64,000 nucleotides of DNA from Loxodes magnus (taxonomy: Eukaryota; Ciliophora; Karyorelictea; Loxodida; Loxodidae): NCBI GenBank assembly GCA_946699065.1, contig CAMPDV010001261.1:1-64000 (forward strand). The letters are read 5' to 3'. Numbering within the stretch: position 1 is the stretch's first letter; the number at the start of each line of letters is the position of its first letter. This document shows positions 25,201 through 39,000 of the stretch, piece after piece. Position numbers and translations under genes: made by a program. The notes under the pieces are model-generated. The model saw only the letters and a program-made list of their open reading frames with translations. It was not told where the DNA came from and did not search any database.

Positions 25201-25850
25201 GATTTTCTTTAAATTTTATCAATATTTTTTACAATAATAATTATTTATCGACTTGCATTTATATTGATTCTAATGAAAATTAATTTAACTATTATTAAAA
25301 TAAATTTATAAAAATGTTAAAATTTAAACTATTAAGAATTATAATTGGTCTAATTACATCTATTATTACTAAAAAGATAATCAATTATATTCTATTAAAC
25401 TAATTATTATTTTTATATATTTAGATTTTATTTATTTAAATTATATTTATTTTTTAAAGTTTAAGCAATTATGCTCTTTAATAAATCAATTTTCCTTAAA
25501 TATCCTTATATCTTGAGATATTTAAAATGCTCTTGACAATAAAATATTAGCATCTATTTTTTTAAATGATGATCTGTTAATTTTTATTAGCCAAATATTT
25601 ATTTATATTTGAATTACAGAGTTTATTAAAAAGGAATAATATAAAATATAAAAGCTTTCCATAGAAAGAAAATATATTAAAATTTAAGGTTTTATAATTA
25701 ATTTTAGTTATTTAATTTTGTATTTATTTCCTTTTTATGCATACATTATACTTAAAAATTAAACATAATTTAAAGTTTTATTTTAGTACTTTGAATGTAA
25801 TATTTTTTCTAGATTAATTTTAAATTTAAAATATTTGCCTTTTTATTAGA
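22260..25850. other. AT-rich stretch, no gene seen
   Basis: Long frames exist in the Gln code, but at this composition they are expected by chance. Stretches near 24.9-25.5 kb are mostly Leu/Ile/Lys/Tyr and cannot be told from noise. This region could hold upstream exons of the membrane gene that follows. Confidence 0.4.
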
Positions 25851-25854
25851 ATTA

Positions 25855-27675
25855 GTTATGTTTATCTCTCTTTTAGTGTTAGATAAATCAGAATATATAC
25901 TCTTACAATCTTAGGAGATTTAATAGGAAATAAAGAATTTAAAGGTAAAAGAATTATTTGATTTTAATGATGAAAGCAATAGCCTTTATAAAATGAATCC
26001 TTAGATAAATACTTTTAAAGATATATTTAGATTTATTATTTCTTTTAGCATTATCTATATTTAAGGAATGCTTATTTGCTTTAGTTTATACATTTATTTA
26101 AAATAGATGAACTTGGAAATATTTTTAAGATAGAGAACTTATAACTAATTAATTAATTTGAGATTGCAGTTAAATTTTTAATAGATTTATTAAATAAATA
26201 GAGATAAAACTAGAAAAATTAATATACAAAATGAACTATAAAATAGTAAATTATTAAGTAAATTAAAAGCTAAAATTTTAGTAACTAATACCTTATAAAG
26301 GTAAAATAACTTTAGTATTTCTTTCTAATTTTATTTATAATACTTTAAAATTTAAAGCTTAAGTGATATTTAAAAATATAAAGAAATATTTAAAACTAGA
26401 AACTTAAGCAAAAATATAAAAAATTAAAGATTTTAATAATTGGCTTTGGAATAAAGCATTAAAAAAGGAAGATATGTAAACTATTTACTTTTTAGCAAAA
26501 TAAAAGAAAAGCTAGAAATATTTATTTGAATATAAATTTAAATAAATAATAATATGATAAACCATTCTACTATATTTTAAAATTTATCCTCTAAAGTATA
26601 ATCAATAAATAACTAAATATTCTTTTTAAAATATTTTACAAAACTAAGCTAAAAAGAAGCTTAATGTTTCATAAAATTAATTTAAATAGTGATTATGTAA
26701 AAGCTTTATGCAAGTAAATTGATTTATTGTATCTAGTTTTTAATTTATTTATAATAGACTGGTAAATATAAAGAAACTAATTATAGAAATAACTAAATAA
26801 TTGCTAGTAAATTAAAGGGATATACTCTAATTTAAAAGTTAGGATTATATTAAATAATTATTATCTCTATTGCCTATATTTTATACAAGCTATTTTATTT
26901 ATTATGAGCAACTATTAAATAGTTCTATTAAAATAGCATGATATAATTCATTTCTATTTTTATTGAGAATATCTAGATTTTTATGAGTATTTGGTGAAAG
27001 AGTGTATAGATACTTTAATTAACAAATTAAATGTTTTAGGAAACAATTAAAATAAATAAAAAAGCACTGGAATAAATTAATGCTATACACTAAGGTAGGA
27101 GTTATAGTCTTTTAAAATATACCAATACCAATATATCAAATAATTAGCTAAAATTAAAACATTTAAGCTTTATTTAATACTTACCATTTCAGGCTCAAAA
27201 GGAAATTATTATAAGAGAATTTTGGAAATTATGCAAGTTGAAGCAAGGTTATAATCTGAAAATTAGCAAGTAGATTAAAATTAAGCTATTAATTTAATAA
27301 TTTACTATAATTATATATCAAGCTAAACCATTTATCTCACAAAAAAGCATACAATTAGCTATTAAAACTTTTTAAGAAACTTAGAAAATACCCTCCGAGA
27401 ATTATATATCACTTGCATAGTTTAATTTTATAAGGTATCTTTAAAAACTATTACTAGAAATAAATCGCTAAATAAAATAAATAAAATACTAGATAATTGC
27501 AAAATTAATGGATATATGATTCTTAAGTGTAGAATTTAAAATAAAAGAAATGATGGTGTCATTAAATTTATTTATTATATTGTTAAAAAATATGAAAATA
27601 TTTATATAACTTAATTAAATTCAATTTATCAAATAATAAATTACTTATTTAATTTGACAGAATAGCGTCTATGAT
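25855..27675 (+). pseudogene. Partial multi-pass membrane protein gene
   Basis: In the Gln code one frame runs from 25855 to about 26985 with TGA at about 26530 and 26902. It contains ELFDFNDESNSLYKMN, a hydrophobic segment (DIFRFIISFSIIYIQGMLIC) and many Lys/Gln-rich stretches. A second frame then gives YEYLVKECIDTLINKLNVLG, LYLILTISGSKGNYYKRILE, IMQVEARLQSENQQVDQNQ and, near the end, DGVIKFIYYIVKKYENIY. The change of frame near 26985 could be a tiny intron or a lesion. The ISGS-N-ILEI arrangement recalls large ciliate membrane proteins, but the family is not established. Confidence 0.45.
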
Positions 27676-27849
27676 TTTATAATTTAACAATGTTAATTAA
27701 TTCTAATTATTCAAATAAAAAATTAGCAAAAGCTTAGATTATAGAGTTTATACCACATCAAATGGAATGCAGCTCTTATAATACAGTGTCAAAAATTTTA
27801 AAAGTATAATAAAATATTCCGCGTACTAAAATTTCCTTGAGTAATCTAT

Positions 27850-28040
27850 TTTTCTATAGGGCTTTAATCGGAATGATTCCCCAAAAGATCTTATTCTTTG
27901 GAATCTGCAACATAGTTGCTAGTAGATGCCTCAAGATCTGTCTCTCTTGTCTCCTGCCAAATTCTAAAACAACTTATCACACACAGGAGATTTCCTAGTA
28001 CCTAAGCTTTTGTCAATCTAAGTGAGAGGATTACTCCTTC
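27850..28040. other. GC-richer foldable island
   Basis: The island contains several hairpins: GCAAC/GTTGC around ATA, CCAAA/TTTGG, and a 7-bp stem TCTCCTG/CAGGAGA with a 27-nt loop. No protein-like frame is seen. It lies about 500 bp before the left end of the terminal-repeat element and resembles the other islands in composition and folding potential. Confidence 0.4.
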
Positions 28041-28252
28041 CTATTTAAGTTATATAAAAATAAATAAATTGTTTAACTTTAAATTTAATAGATTATACCA
28101 TTAAAATATTAAATCATTTTATTATTAATTTTTCATTTTGCTTTGAAATCTTTAATAAATTATATAAATTTTATATTTCTTCTTTTATCTTAATATATGT
28201 CTTTGAAGAATTACTATTAATACTTAACTGATTATTATATATTATTTTTTAA

Positions 28253-28403
28253 AACCGCCATAGTTGTTCGAAGGTGAACAACAAGGTCATCTTCATCAGA
28301 GGTTGGGGAAGTTAAGTACCCATAATCGACTTTATGTCTTCCTCTGCTTTGGTGATGCAATGAGACACAATCCTGCCATGTCCTTGGACCTCCAGTAAGT
28401 ATT
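28253..28403 (+). ncRNA. Candidate structured RNA or foldable element end
   Basis: Nested pairings can be drawn. A 7-bp hairpin GTTGTTC/GAACAAC spans 28263-28282. An outer stem AGGTC/GACCT joins 28284-28288 with 28387-28391. CATCAGAGG (28294-28302) pairs with CCTC (28341-28344) and TGATG (28353-28357). GAAG/CTTC and an apical CATAA/TTATG (28321-28325 with 28332-28336) continue the arm. This is far more pairing than the AT-rich flanks offer. It matches no RNA family I know. The strand is a guess. Confidence 0.4.
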
Positions 28404-28410
28404 AAAGATT

Positions 28411-28545
28411 ACGAGTATTCTAAAATTATATCAGTATTTAACATTTTTATCAGTACTGAATAATTATACCAGTATTGAACAAGGTTTATCAGTATCTGAT
28501 AATTTTATCAGTAAAAAGCATTCTTGTCAGTATGAAACATTTTTT
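28411..28545. repeat. Seven tandem copies of a ~19-bp repeat
   Basis: Units begin ATCAGTATT or close variants (ACGAGTATTC, ATCAGTACTG, ACCAGTATTG, ATCAGTATCT, ATCAGTAAAA, GTCAGTATGA) and recur every 19-20 bp. The array ends exactly at the TTAA that precedes the left terminal inverted repeat at 28548. Subterminal short tandem repeats are known in some ciliate germline elements, but no such array borders the right end here. Confidence 0.75.
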
Positions 28546-28547
28546 AA

Positions 28548-28580
28548 AGAGCTGCGCACCAACGAGAGTGCTACGCGCTC
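28548..28580 (+). repeat. Left terminal inverted repeat
   Basis: This 33-bp sequence is rich in GC and itself palindromic at its ends (GAGC..GCTC with GCG..CGC), so it can also fold on itself. TTAA precedes it. It is identical in inverse to 49403-49435. Confidence 0.9.
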
Positions 28581-29780
28581 TATAATCAAATTTATTTATT
28601 TATAATAAAATTTGATTGGTTTCTTATTATAAACAAGTAAAATATATTTCTTCGCTTTTTAAGCCTATTAGTTGCTAGTTATTGAATTTTTGTTATAGAA
28701 TAATGCTAATAAGTTTACTCTTTCTAATTGTTTTATTTTTCTTTTATAAAAAAAATGTTATTTTAGAGTGCTCAGCCCTTCAATTAGGCGCACTCTTTAA
28801 AAAGTCAATTTTTAAGTCTCTTTAAATTTAAAAATTTCCATAGCATTTTCTCTTCTAATTGCGGGCAAGATTATGGTTCCAGTTCTCCAAAGTACAGGAC
28901 GCCAACAGGAGATTACAGGTAGATTTCCAACCCATGATAAGAAGATTAATCTGGTCCAACATTTAGAAAATTTGCTTCTTAGTCAGTTCATTTTGGGAAA
29001 CTCTTCTCTTAACCTTTAGAGGTAAGGTCCACCCTATTTCAATTAAATGATATAAAAAAGAGAATATTTTTTGTTATTCATCTTAATCTTTAAATAAAGA
29101 TAATTTAATTTGCTTAGCTTTTCTATCTTTATAATTATAAAATGTATTTAAGATAAAGCTTTTTTAGTTTTTATATTTGATTTATTATAATGGAATATGC
29201 TAAAAACTTTTTAAATTTACTTTAATTTATTCCACATAATTTGAAACTTAATAGATAAAAACATTAAGAATATGGTATAAATTTAAAGCAAAAATCATCT
29301 TCTTTTTCTTTGAAATTCTCAATTTATCATTTTTGCTTAACAACGGAAATAAGAAACTTCTTAGATAAGAGATTATGCTGATTTTAATTTTAAACATTTT
29401 CTATATAAACCTTTTAAAATTTAACTAATTATTTAGTTAAATAAATCTTAGCGAACTTTAAATTAGGTAACTAACCTTAATGACTACACAAAGCTTTTAC
29501 TTTGCTAAATTCTTTTAAAAATGAAGTTTTGCAGGAATATCATATCGAGAATAAAAAAAATTAGGTAGAATAAAGTTTTGTGTTTCGCATTTTATTTGAA
29601 AGAATTTGATTTAATTTTGATGATTTTATTAGCTAAATATTATTTTAAATATTCCTCTGCATAGCAAAGATGTATATTTTTAATTATGATTAAAGCATTT
29701 TTTAGTTTAAATTGTTAGAATCTTTATTTTGACTAAGTAATTCTTAGATTTAGATTAATTACTTAATAAATTTTTAAAAC

Positions 29781-30808
29781 AGTACCTTGTAGCTAATGAT
29801 ACCTTGTAACTAATGACGTGGAAGTTATTACACTGAGCCTGAATTAAAAGAATATTTAGACTTTGAATTTTATAAATAGTTGATAAAAATATTCCTTACT
29901 CATCTATTGGTGGAAATACTAATAATTAGATTTATATAAAAGATAGAGATATTTTTTATGATATTCCATTAATAATTTAGATTCTCAGCTTTTATTAAAG
30001 TGATTTTCTTAATTAAAACATTTAAATTTGTAGTTAATTCTAATTAATATCTATGCTTATTAGGCTATTTGGCAAATAGTTCATAGCATATTTTTTAAAT
30101 TTTATGGAGTCTCATTTAAAATATAGATAAAGCAGTCTCTGCGTTTGAAGATAATATTGCTTTATTTGCTAAAATTAAAAATTAATAGGTCTTTCAATGA
30201 ATATTACTAACAAATACCTAAAATTAATTATTATTATTTTTCCTTGTTTTACATTCTCTAATTATTCTCTTTTCTCTTCTTAAAAGTTTTCTATTGCTGG
30301 CTCTTCTTTCTAATAACTAGGAAATAATAGTTTAAATGCCTTTGAAGGATTTATTTTATAGTCTCAAATTTATCATTTTAGCCTCTTCTCAGTAAACACA
30401 TTTGTTTCGATTGCTTAATTTCAAACTCTTTGCATGCAAGAAGCAAGTTTTGATTCACCTGAAATCAAGAATTGCTAAACCGACTTAATCTTTCAGGAGC
30501 TATCTGATAATTCTAAAGCTTATAGTACCTTAATAACTGTAAGATGAACCTTTCCATGATTTTGGATATAATACTTTAATCTACTCCTCAAACACATAAT
30601 CAATAAGGTTATAATTTAAATCTTAGACTAAATGAACTAAGAACAACTTAGTTACAATAGATCATAAGTATTATATAACAATAAATATGATTTACCCTAA
30701 AAACTTAAAAAGCTACTTTGGGAAGCGGAGAATTAAAGAAAGAGATTTAAAGATAAAATAAATAGATTTAAAGAAATAAAATAGCTTAACCTAACTTAAG
30801 TTTAAGAT
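29781..30808 (+). pseudogene. Relic of a cysteine-rich membrane protein gene (copy B)
   Basis: This is a near-identical duplicate of the relic at 1431-2460 with a few base changes and small indels near 30070-30150. It shows the same broken order of pieces, and no sign of repair or selection is visible. From about 30810 to 36060 the sequence is AT-rich with no supportable gene. Confidence 0.6.
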
Positions 30809-33800
30809 ATATAATTTGATAATCTACTCTTTAGGAGAGAGAAAGAAATAATAACTAAAAGCCTAAATTATTGATAAATAAAAATAATATCTTATTTATC
30901 CTTCTATCATTAATTTCCTTTAAGTATAAAATTAATAAATTATAATCCAAAAAATTGTAAGTATATCAATTTTATTAATTCATATATAACTCTTCCTGTT
31001 ATAAGTGAAAATTATAAGAATTTGACTTAAGATAATTAAAATAAAATTAGGATGAGACAGAAGCTAAGTAAGGATGAAATAGTAAATATTTAGTAATATA
31101 TTCCTTCTTTTTATATTTAAGCAATATAATTATCTAAATTTTAAAAGCTAAAGATTCATATTTTAAAATTTTAATTTCTAAATTAGTTTAATTTCAATTA
31201 AGTCAAAACAAAAGTACTTTATCTAAAAGAATAATTATTAAGCAATAAATTTAAATAAAGGATTTAATTTATAAGCAAAAAGGAATTTTTAAAGTGATTA
31301 TTAATCCTCTTATAAAATATGATTATAAGAGTAGACTTTATAAGCAAACAGTTACATTAATTAATTTAAGATATTAATTATTATTAATATATATAATATT
31401 TAATCAAAGCTTTATAATCCTCCTAATAAGCTTATAATTTCTATTCCTACGATAATTATTAATAACTTAAAGCTATTTTTATTAATAAATTGCTTATCTA
31501 AAGATATTCTTATTTTTTAACTTTTGTCATAAAGATTCTTTAATTATTTTCTTTTAAATTACTATAAATCTTTTATTAGTTATGCTTATTCAATTAGGAG
31601 CTAAACTTTTAGATATGCTTATTTGTTTTATAATCTGAATGTTTAAAAACATTGTATTTCTTAATATTTTTAAAGCATTTTTGAATACTTTAAAATACTT
31701 TTTATCAGCATAAGTGAACTTATCTCTATTTTTTTAATATTTAAAGACAGAGTTAATATTGATTTTTAAATTAAATAAATAAATCTAATAATTTAAAATA
31801 AAGAAATAATAGATAGCATGTGCTTAAACTTTAGGATTGAAGGTAAAAAGTGAAATGAAATAGAATAAGCTACTTAAAAATAATTATAAAGAAAGATAAA
31901 TTCCATCAATGAAGTTGGAAATTACAAATTTGAATAATTTAGATTATATTATTCGATGATATTTCACTCACTTAAAAGAAATATAATTCTTAATTGAGAG
32001 AGCTATATTTTCTCAATTTTTTAAGATTTTAACTAATAAATAATTTAAACTTTTTCATCACTAATAAAATTATAAAAGTTAGATTGTAATAAAAAATAAT
32101 AAAAAATAATAAAGTTGATCATCGAGTACTCTTTTCTTTTACTTTAAATTATAAGCATTTTTCAGTTAGACAAAGTCTAAGGAAAGATATATAAATTTAA
32201 TTTTAGGTATAAGGATTTAATTTGAATTAAATAATAGTTAAACTTATTAATAATAAGTTCAGCATTAAATTTTCTTTCTTGTTCAATTAATTTAAAATAT
32301 TAGCCTTTCTAAACTCTGTAAATTTATTTAATTTAATTGATTATTTAAAATTTCTTTCTATATTAGTTATCTCATTATTTTCTAATTTTACAACTAATTT
32401 GCTAAGTTTATGATTATTAATTAAGCAGAAAGTATTTTCAAGGTATAATTGCCTTGTACTAATATCAGTATAAGATTTTACTAAAATTATATTTTTAATA
32501 GAGAAGCTTATTATTTTATTTTTCTCTTTTATAGTGCTAATTTAAATAAATTTGACTCCTAAAGGAAATAGATTTATGAGATTATAAGGGTGTAAATTGA
32601 ATTAAAAAGCCTATATAACTTAATATTAATAAGGTAAAATAAATGCTTAAGGATATTATAAGCTCTCTTAACTTATATTTGCATTTATCTTTCTAATAAA
32701 GAATTAATTTCCAAACAAATTCACATTTCAATTGTGGGATTTAGTTAAAATAGTTTATTTTATAAAATAATTTAAATTATATCTATCAAATATTTATTCT
32801 AAATTCCTATTTTTATATAGTTTTCAAAAGATACAATCATTTCCTTAATTTGATTCATTTAGCTTAAAAGTTAAATAGATGAAATCAATTAATAAATAAA
32901 CCTAGAAAAATTTATAAAAATATTAAATGAATGTATCAAAGACAATTAGGGAATTAAATATTAAGGATAGGTTAAAATTATCATAGAAAATATTGATTTG
33001 CTTAGAAATTTATATTATGCCCACTTTAATTTTTAATTTTAGAAGGACAAATTAATTTATTTTATTTTAGGCCTTTCGTTTATTTTTTTTAATTCTAATT
33101 TATTAAAATAGAGAAATTTTTTAAAGCTCTATTATGATTTAAATTTCTAAAGGATACTAGCTTATCTAAAATCTACAAATAAATTATACATTTTTAATTT
33201 AAAGGCTTAGAGCTTTAGTTTAATTATTTAATAGATTTTATTTTGATTTCTATTTATCTAAAATTTTTAAATTTAATTGATATAATTTTATTTTGATTCT
33301 ATTATAATTATTTAATTTATTCTTTTTGCTATAGAATCTAAAATCACTCAATTATTCTAATTGTATATTACTAACTTATTTAATATTTTCAATTTAGATA
33401 ATATTAATAGCTTAAGAGAATATTTATGTTTATTTATTTAGTACTAATAATAGCTTTAAGTTTATTTCGTTTGCCTTTTATTTATTCTTTAGAATTTTTT
33501 TATGGATTTTAGAATTTGTTTAATTTTATACATTCAGATTTATAATTCTTTAATTATAGGTTTTTAAAGATTTTTTTAAATAAGTTTACTATTTTTTATA
33601 ATTTTATCCATCTTTTAGTAAGCAAACATTTTTTAATTTATCCTAAATCCTAATTTTCTTTCTTCTTTTAAGTTGAAATAAGGTATCCCAAAACTAATAA
33701 TGCTTTGAATATTTTAAAAATATCTTTTTATTATAAATAGTCTTTAACTTATGTTTGGTAGCATCTAACTGTAATTAATATTTTGTTTAACTTAATTTAT

Positions 33801-36077
33801 TATATCTCTAAAATAGTTAATAATAGCAATGGTTTTAATGAACTTCATAATTTTTTAATTATATTCCTATTTTTAAAAATAATGTTCTGAAAATAATAGC
33901 AAGCTTACCTTTAAATCTACCAAGTATAACTAATAGAAATTAATAATTAACTTACTATAAAGATAATTTTATTATCTAAATATAAGTAGTTATTATAAAT
34001 TTATTGATATACCTTTGCTATTAATGGTCTGGTTTCGGAATAATATTAATTCTTTTAATTATATTCTTAGGAAATAATATTAATTATTTTCGAAATTTTT
34101 AGATTAAGAAGATAAAAGAGATTTATGTTTTAGCATGCAATTATTACAAGATTTATCTTCCAATTTTGCTATTTTCTATATAATTTTGATTATCGAATTA
34201 TATAAATTAAAGGGAACTTTGTTTACATTCTCTTATTTTGTATAACAACTATTGGTTTATTAAGAAAGTATTTTTAATGTAAGATTAATAAAAAGTAAAA
34301 GCTTCTTAAGATGTCTAAGCAATAAATTTGAGTTAAAGTTATAATTATTCCAGGCATTCATTTATGACATTATTGTTAAAGAATCATTTAGAATTAGTGT
34401 TTCTTTATTATCTTCTAACTGTTTTTAAATATTAATTATTCATTAAATCTAATTATTATAACTCCTCACAAGAATAGCTCTATCTAATATTCTAAGAGTT
34501 TTCCTAAATTGATCACATTTACCTTAAAGACTCATGATGCAAGTGTTTTTCTTTTTTTAAAGTGACTATTATATTCTTTATTTAATTAAAAAATAGCTAG
34601 TTAATTAATTAATAAACTAGATAATAGATTAAAATAATTTATTTTCAGTCTATTAAAAATCATTAATAATCATTTAACTTATATCACAAATCTGAATCAA
34701 GCTAACTACAAACTTTCGCTTAACTAGCCTATAAATGAGAAACCCCTAATAATAGAAACCAGTCTTTGATTTACTATATGGCTTTGTATAATTAAAGCTA
34801 TTATTTATAGGATATATAATAATCTCTTTTAGTCTATTTAATAAAACTAAACTTTTATTTAGATTTTAAATCAAATATAAATAGAAAAAGTAAATATCTG
34901 AGTATTACTAGTAATGTAGAAATCTAGAGATAAAGAATAAATATAATTGATAAATTTTAATAAAAGCATTATAAAGCTGCTAAATAAGGATTGGATATAT
35001 TAAAGAAAGCTAAACAATTATTTTTTAGATATCAAATATTTTTAAGAAATAATCCATATATCAAATAATTCTTATTAATAAGCTTCAAATTCTTCATAAA
35101 CTAATATATTATATTTTCTTATGCATTCCCCCTTTTAATTAAGCTAAAAAGAATCAAAGAAAATTAATTTAACAGTACTAGATAGTTTATGATGCTTTTA
35201 AAATTTATCTGAAAATAATCTTTCAATACATCTTTTAAAGTTTAAGAGTCATATAAACGGATTTCTTTTTATATGAAAGGCTAATAATTCATTAAGTAAA
35301 CCAGCTTGCTTTAATATTCGTTATTAACTTACTATTTATTTAGAATATTAATAGAAAGCTATATCAATTCAACCTAATTAATTTAAAGTTATTTATCCAC
35401 TATTTTTTATTTCTATAGCTGTAAAATTCAATTAAAATAGTTAAAGACTAAGCATTAGTTATAGATCATCTAAGATTTTATATTCTCTTTAAAAAATTTT
35501 AAGAGAACTAATTTTAGATCTCTCAATTATCTAAATTGCAAAGCAAAAAATATTTGAGAAGATATTTCTCTTCTTTAAACATAGTAGATATATATTTAAA
35601 TAATTAAGCAATTTCCTTTATGACAAAGTGCTTGCTCTATCTACTATCTAGCATCTTTAATTATTTCAATTTATGAATTTAGTTATTATAACAATTATTT
35701 TCTTAAAATATCAAGTAGTCATTTTAAACAAATCTATTTAACTTAAATAATTCAATCTCTATATTAAATGGAGTTTTTTCCTAAACTTCACAAGATGCTT
35801 ATTCTCATAATCATTTTTACCCTCTGGGATGTAAAATCGCTTTAATTTGAATAACTTTCTGATTATTATTTTTCTAATTAATGATAATAGCAAAGTTATT
35901 CATATTATCAAGATTTAATTTAGGACATTCCTCAATATAATTTTTCATTTACGTTCTGATTTTATCATAAATGCCAAGTTAACATCGATATAAGAGTTTT
36001 TTATTATTGAGAACGTTGAGATTCATATGGCATAAGGGATTTATACTCAGATTTTAGAATATTGAACTCACAAAATA

Positions 36078-39000
36078 ATGAAACTACGTTACAATTATTT
36101 TACGATGCTATATGTGATTTTTGTGATTCAAGTAGTTTTCTTCACTATTATTCCAATTAGCAGTTTAGCTTAGGATTTTCATGTAATGAATGAGTTTTAG
36201 TAGGTGTTAGATATTGAGAATAAAATAAAAAGTGAGGATTAACTTTATGCTATTTTAAAATTTAATAATAAAGATAAAATTGATTTTGTAACCAAAAAAT
36301 AATTTCTAATGATACTTAACGATATGACTATCATTCAAGACTACATAGAGATTTATTTTGAAATTGAGTATAAAATGTAGAAGTTAAATATTTGTAAATT
36401 TTAATTTTAAAAGACTAATTATTGTAGAATGATGATTGGTTTTAAGAAGTTTTAAAAAGAACTCCTTGCTTATAATTTTGTGGAAGTTACTGCACTGGTC
36501 CCGAAATAAATGATTGTTAAGACTATTAATTTTACAAATTATATGATTAAAGCATTCCTTATTTATCTACAAACGGAAAAAATAGTAAACCAATTTAATT
36601 GATAGACAATGATAATAATTATCTTTTAAAATATTCCTTTAAGCAATTTAGTTTCTCTGCTTGAATCAAAAGTGATTGCATTAACTATGACTTATAAGTT
36701 ATTTGATAAATTGACTCCTAATTATTATGCTATTAAGCTACTTAAATATAATAAAACTAACATAAATTTTAACTTTTATGGAGTTCTAATTCCAATACTT
36801 CTGAAGCAACTAAAATATACGAAAAATCAGTCTTTATTGAATGCTAAAAGTGAATATTCTTAGGTCTCTCAAATAATAGAATTGAGGGTACAATATAAAT
36901 AACAATCATCATACCATCTAACGAAAATGAAATTTATTCCTAGTCATATGCATATAACATCAACATAAGAGAAGATTCTTCTTAATGATTGGGTGGATTA
37001 GATTTAAATCCCTTTGAAGGAATTATTTTGCAACCTCGTTTTTATCTTTTCGATACTTTTTTAAGTGAAGCTAATTTTAGTTAAATCGCGGAATTCTAAA
37101 CACCATGCTTGCTTGAAACAAATTGTTTTTGCAGCTCACCTGAAATACAGAATTGCTAGACTAATTTAAAATTTATAGAATTATCTGATTATCCTTTATT
37201 AGCCTTAGAGTCTTTATAAATATAAAATCATACATTCGATTACTTTGGATATAATCCCTTAATTTACTCCTCAGAAAGATGATCAGTAAGTTTTTGACTT
37301 AAAAATAGGGTTCTAACAAACTAAGAATAGACTTTAGTAGTAATAGGAAATAAATACTAAATTACTATATAGCATAATCCTGCCTAAGATACTTAAGATA
37401 TATTTCTATATGATAATTTACTTTAAACCTTAAAGTTTACAATTTAGACTGGTAAAAATAAATGATATTTCCTTTAGTTTACTTTCGATAATGCTCTGTA
37501 AGATGTTATAGCTTGTTCAGCTGATAAGCCTAATCCTTAAACACTTAATTGCATGAATGCTAGTTTTAGCTTCAATCATTTAAATTACTCAGATTCAATA
37601 TAGTGAGATTAAATTGCTCTATTTAATGGAAAAGTGATACAGCCTAGATTTTATACTTACAACTAATAAATATCATAAAATGATTGAAATAAATCAATTA
37701 CAAATGGTAATCCTTGTGCTTTATATAGTCATTTAGAATGTATTTCTCCAGATCTATAAAATGATTAGCATTTTAATTTCCTTAATATCACTTAGACCCA
37801 ATAAGAAATTACAATTAATGACCTTTAAGATTCAATTGAATTTACATTTATCAATCTCGATTATGATCCTTATAAGTATTCTTCATAGAAGTTTTCTTTT
37901 ACTTTATGATTTTTAAACAATGAGACTAATAATACTTATTAAGATAAAAGGTAAAGAAGTTTAGAAAGTGATCAGTACAAAATAATTTTCCAAATAACTT
38001 AACTAAATAAACAGTCTATAAAACTAGGAATCTAGTAACTTAATCTATCTCACTCATAAGTTTAGCTGTTTATATCTCCAAGCAATCAAAATTTTACTTA
38101 TATAAAGTAAATAGAAAATTATTAATGATACTTTTTGTCTCTTAGCATCTAGAAAAATGAAGAAAGTATAGTCTGTTTATAGAATTATTAATATAATGAA
38201 GGCATAGAATGCGAAACTTAAACTGTTATCTTAAATCAATTTGATAAGAAAAGCAAAATAATATTGGGAGATCTGGACAAATAAAACAACTTCAATGGTA
38301 AAGTTTATGATTTTAAGTTTTATATCTTTGACTCTTTTTTAAATATTACAGATTCTTAATCAATATTCATAAACAATGACTGTGCTTTGTAATGCTTATA
38401 ATAAACTTGTACAAGTCCAAATCCCAATAGTTGTGTTAAATGCAACTAAACTTGTAAAGACTGCTTTGCAGATGATTTAAACAAATGCATCAACTGTTAT
38501 GATGGTTATTTCTTTAACATAAATAGTTCAGACTGCATAAGCTGCGGAAATAAAGTATAGAACTGTTAAAATTGCAGTTTGCAAAATAGTGAAGTAATTT
38601 GTAACGAATGCAATTAATAATTCTTGCTGAATTAAAGTTCTAATGAATGCGAGCCTTGCTAGCAAATAATATAGAATTGCTATAATTGTTCTTACAATAA
38701 CAGTGAAGTAATTTGCTATTCTTGCTAGCATAATTATCATCTTTTTAATAATTAGTGTGTTTCATGTCCTTTTTACAATTGCTTACAATGTGATGATTCA
38801 GGAACTTAATGCTTAAAATGTGCAGATGGATTCTTTATTAACTAGTTTGAAAAATGCTAATCTTGCCAGTAAATAGATAAAAATTGCCTTAGATGCTAGA
38901 ACTAAAAGGAGTGCCTTTAATGTTAAAATCCATTTAAGCTAACAAATAATAAATGCTCTCTAAGTTGCTAACGAAATTAGTAGGATTTTAACTAAGATTT

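Noticed and set aside
28253-28403. 5S rRNA
   Set aside because: A fragment GAAGTTAAG recalls 5S, but the rest of the conserved 5S sequence and its stem arrangement are absent.
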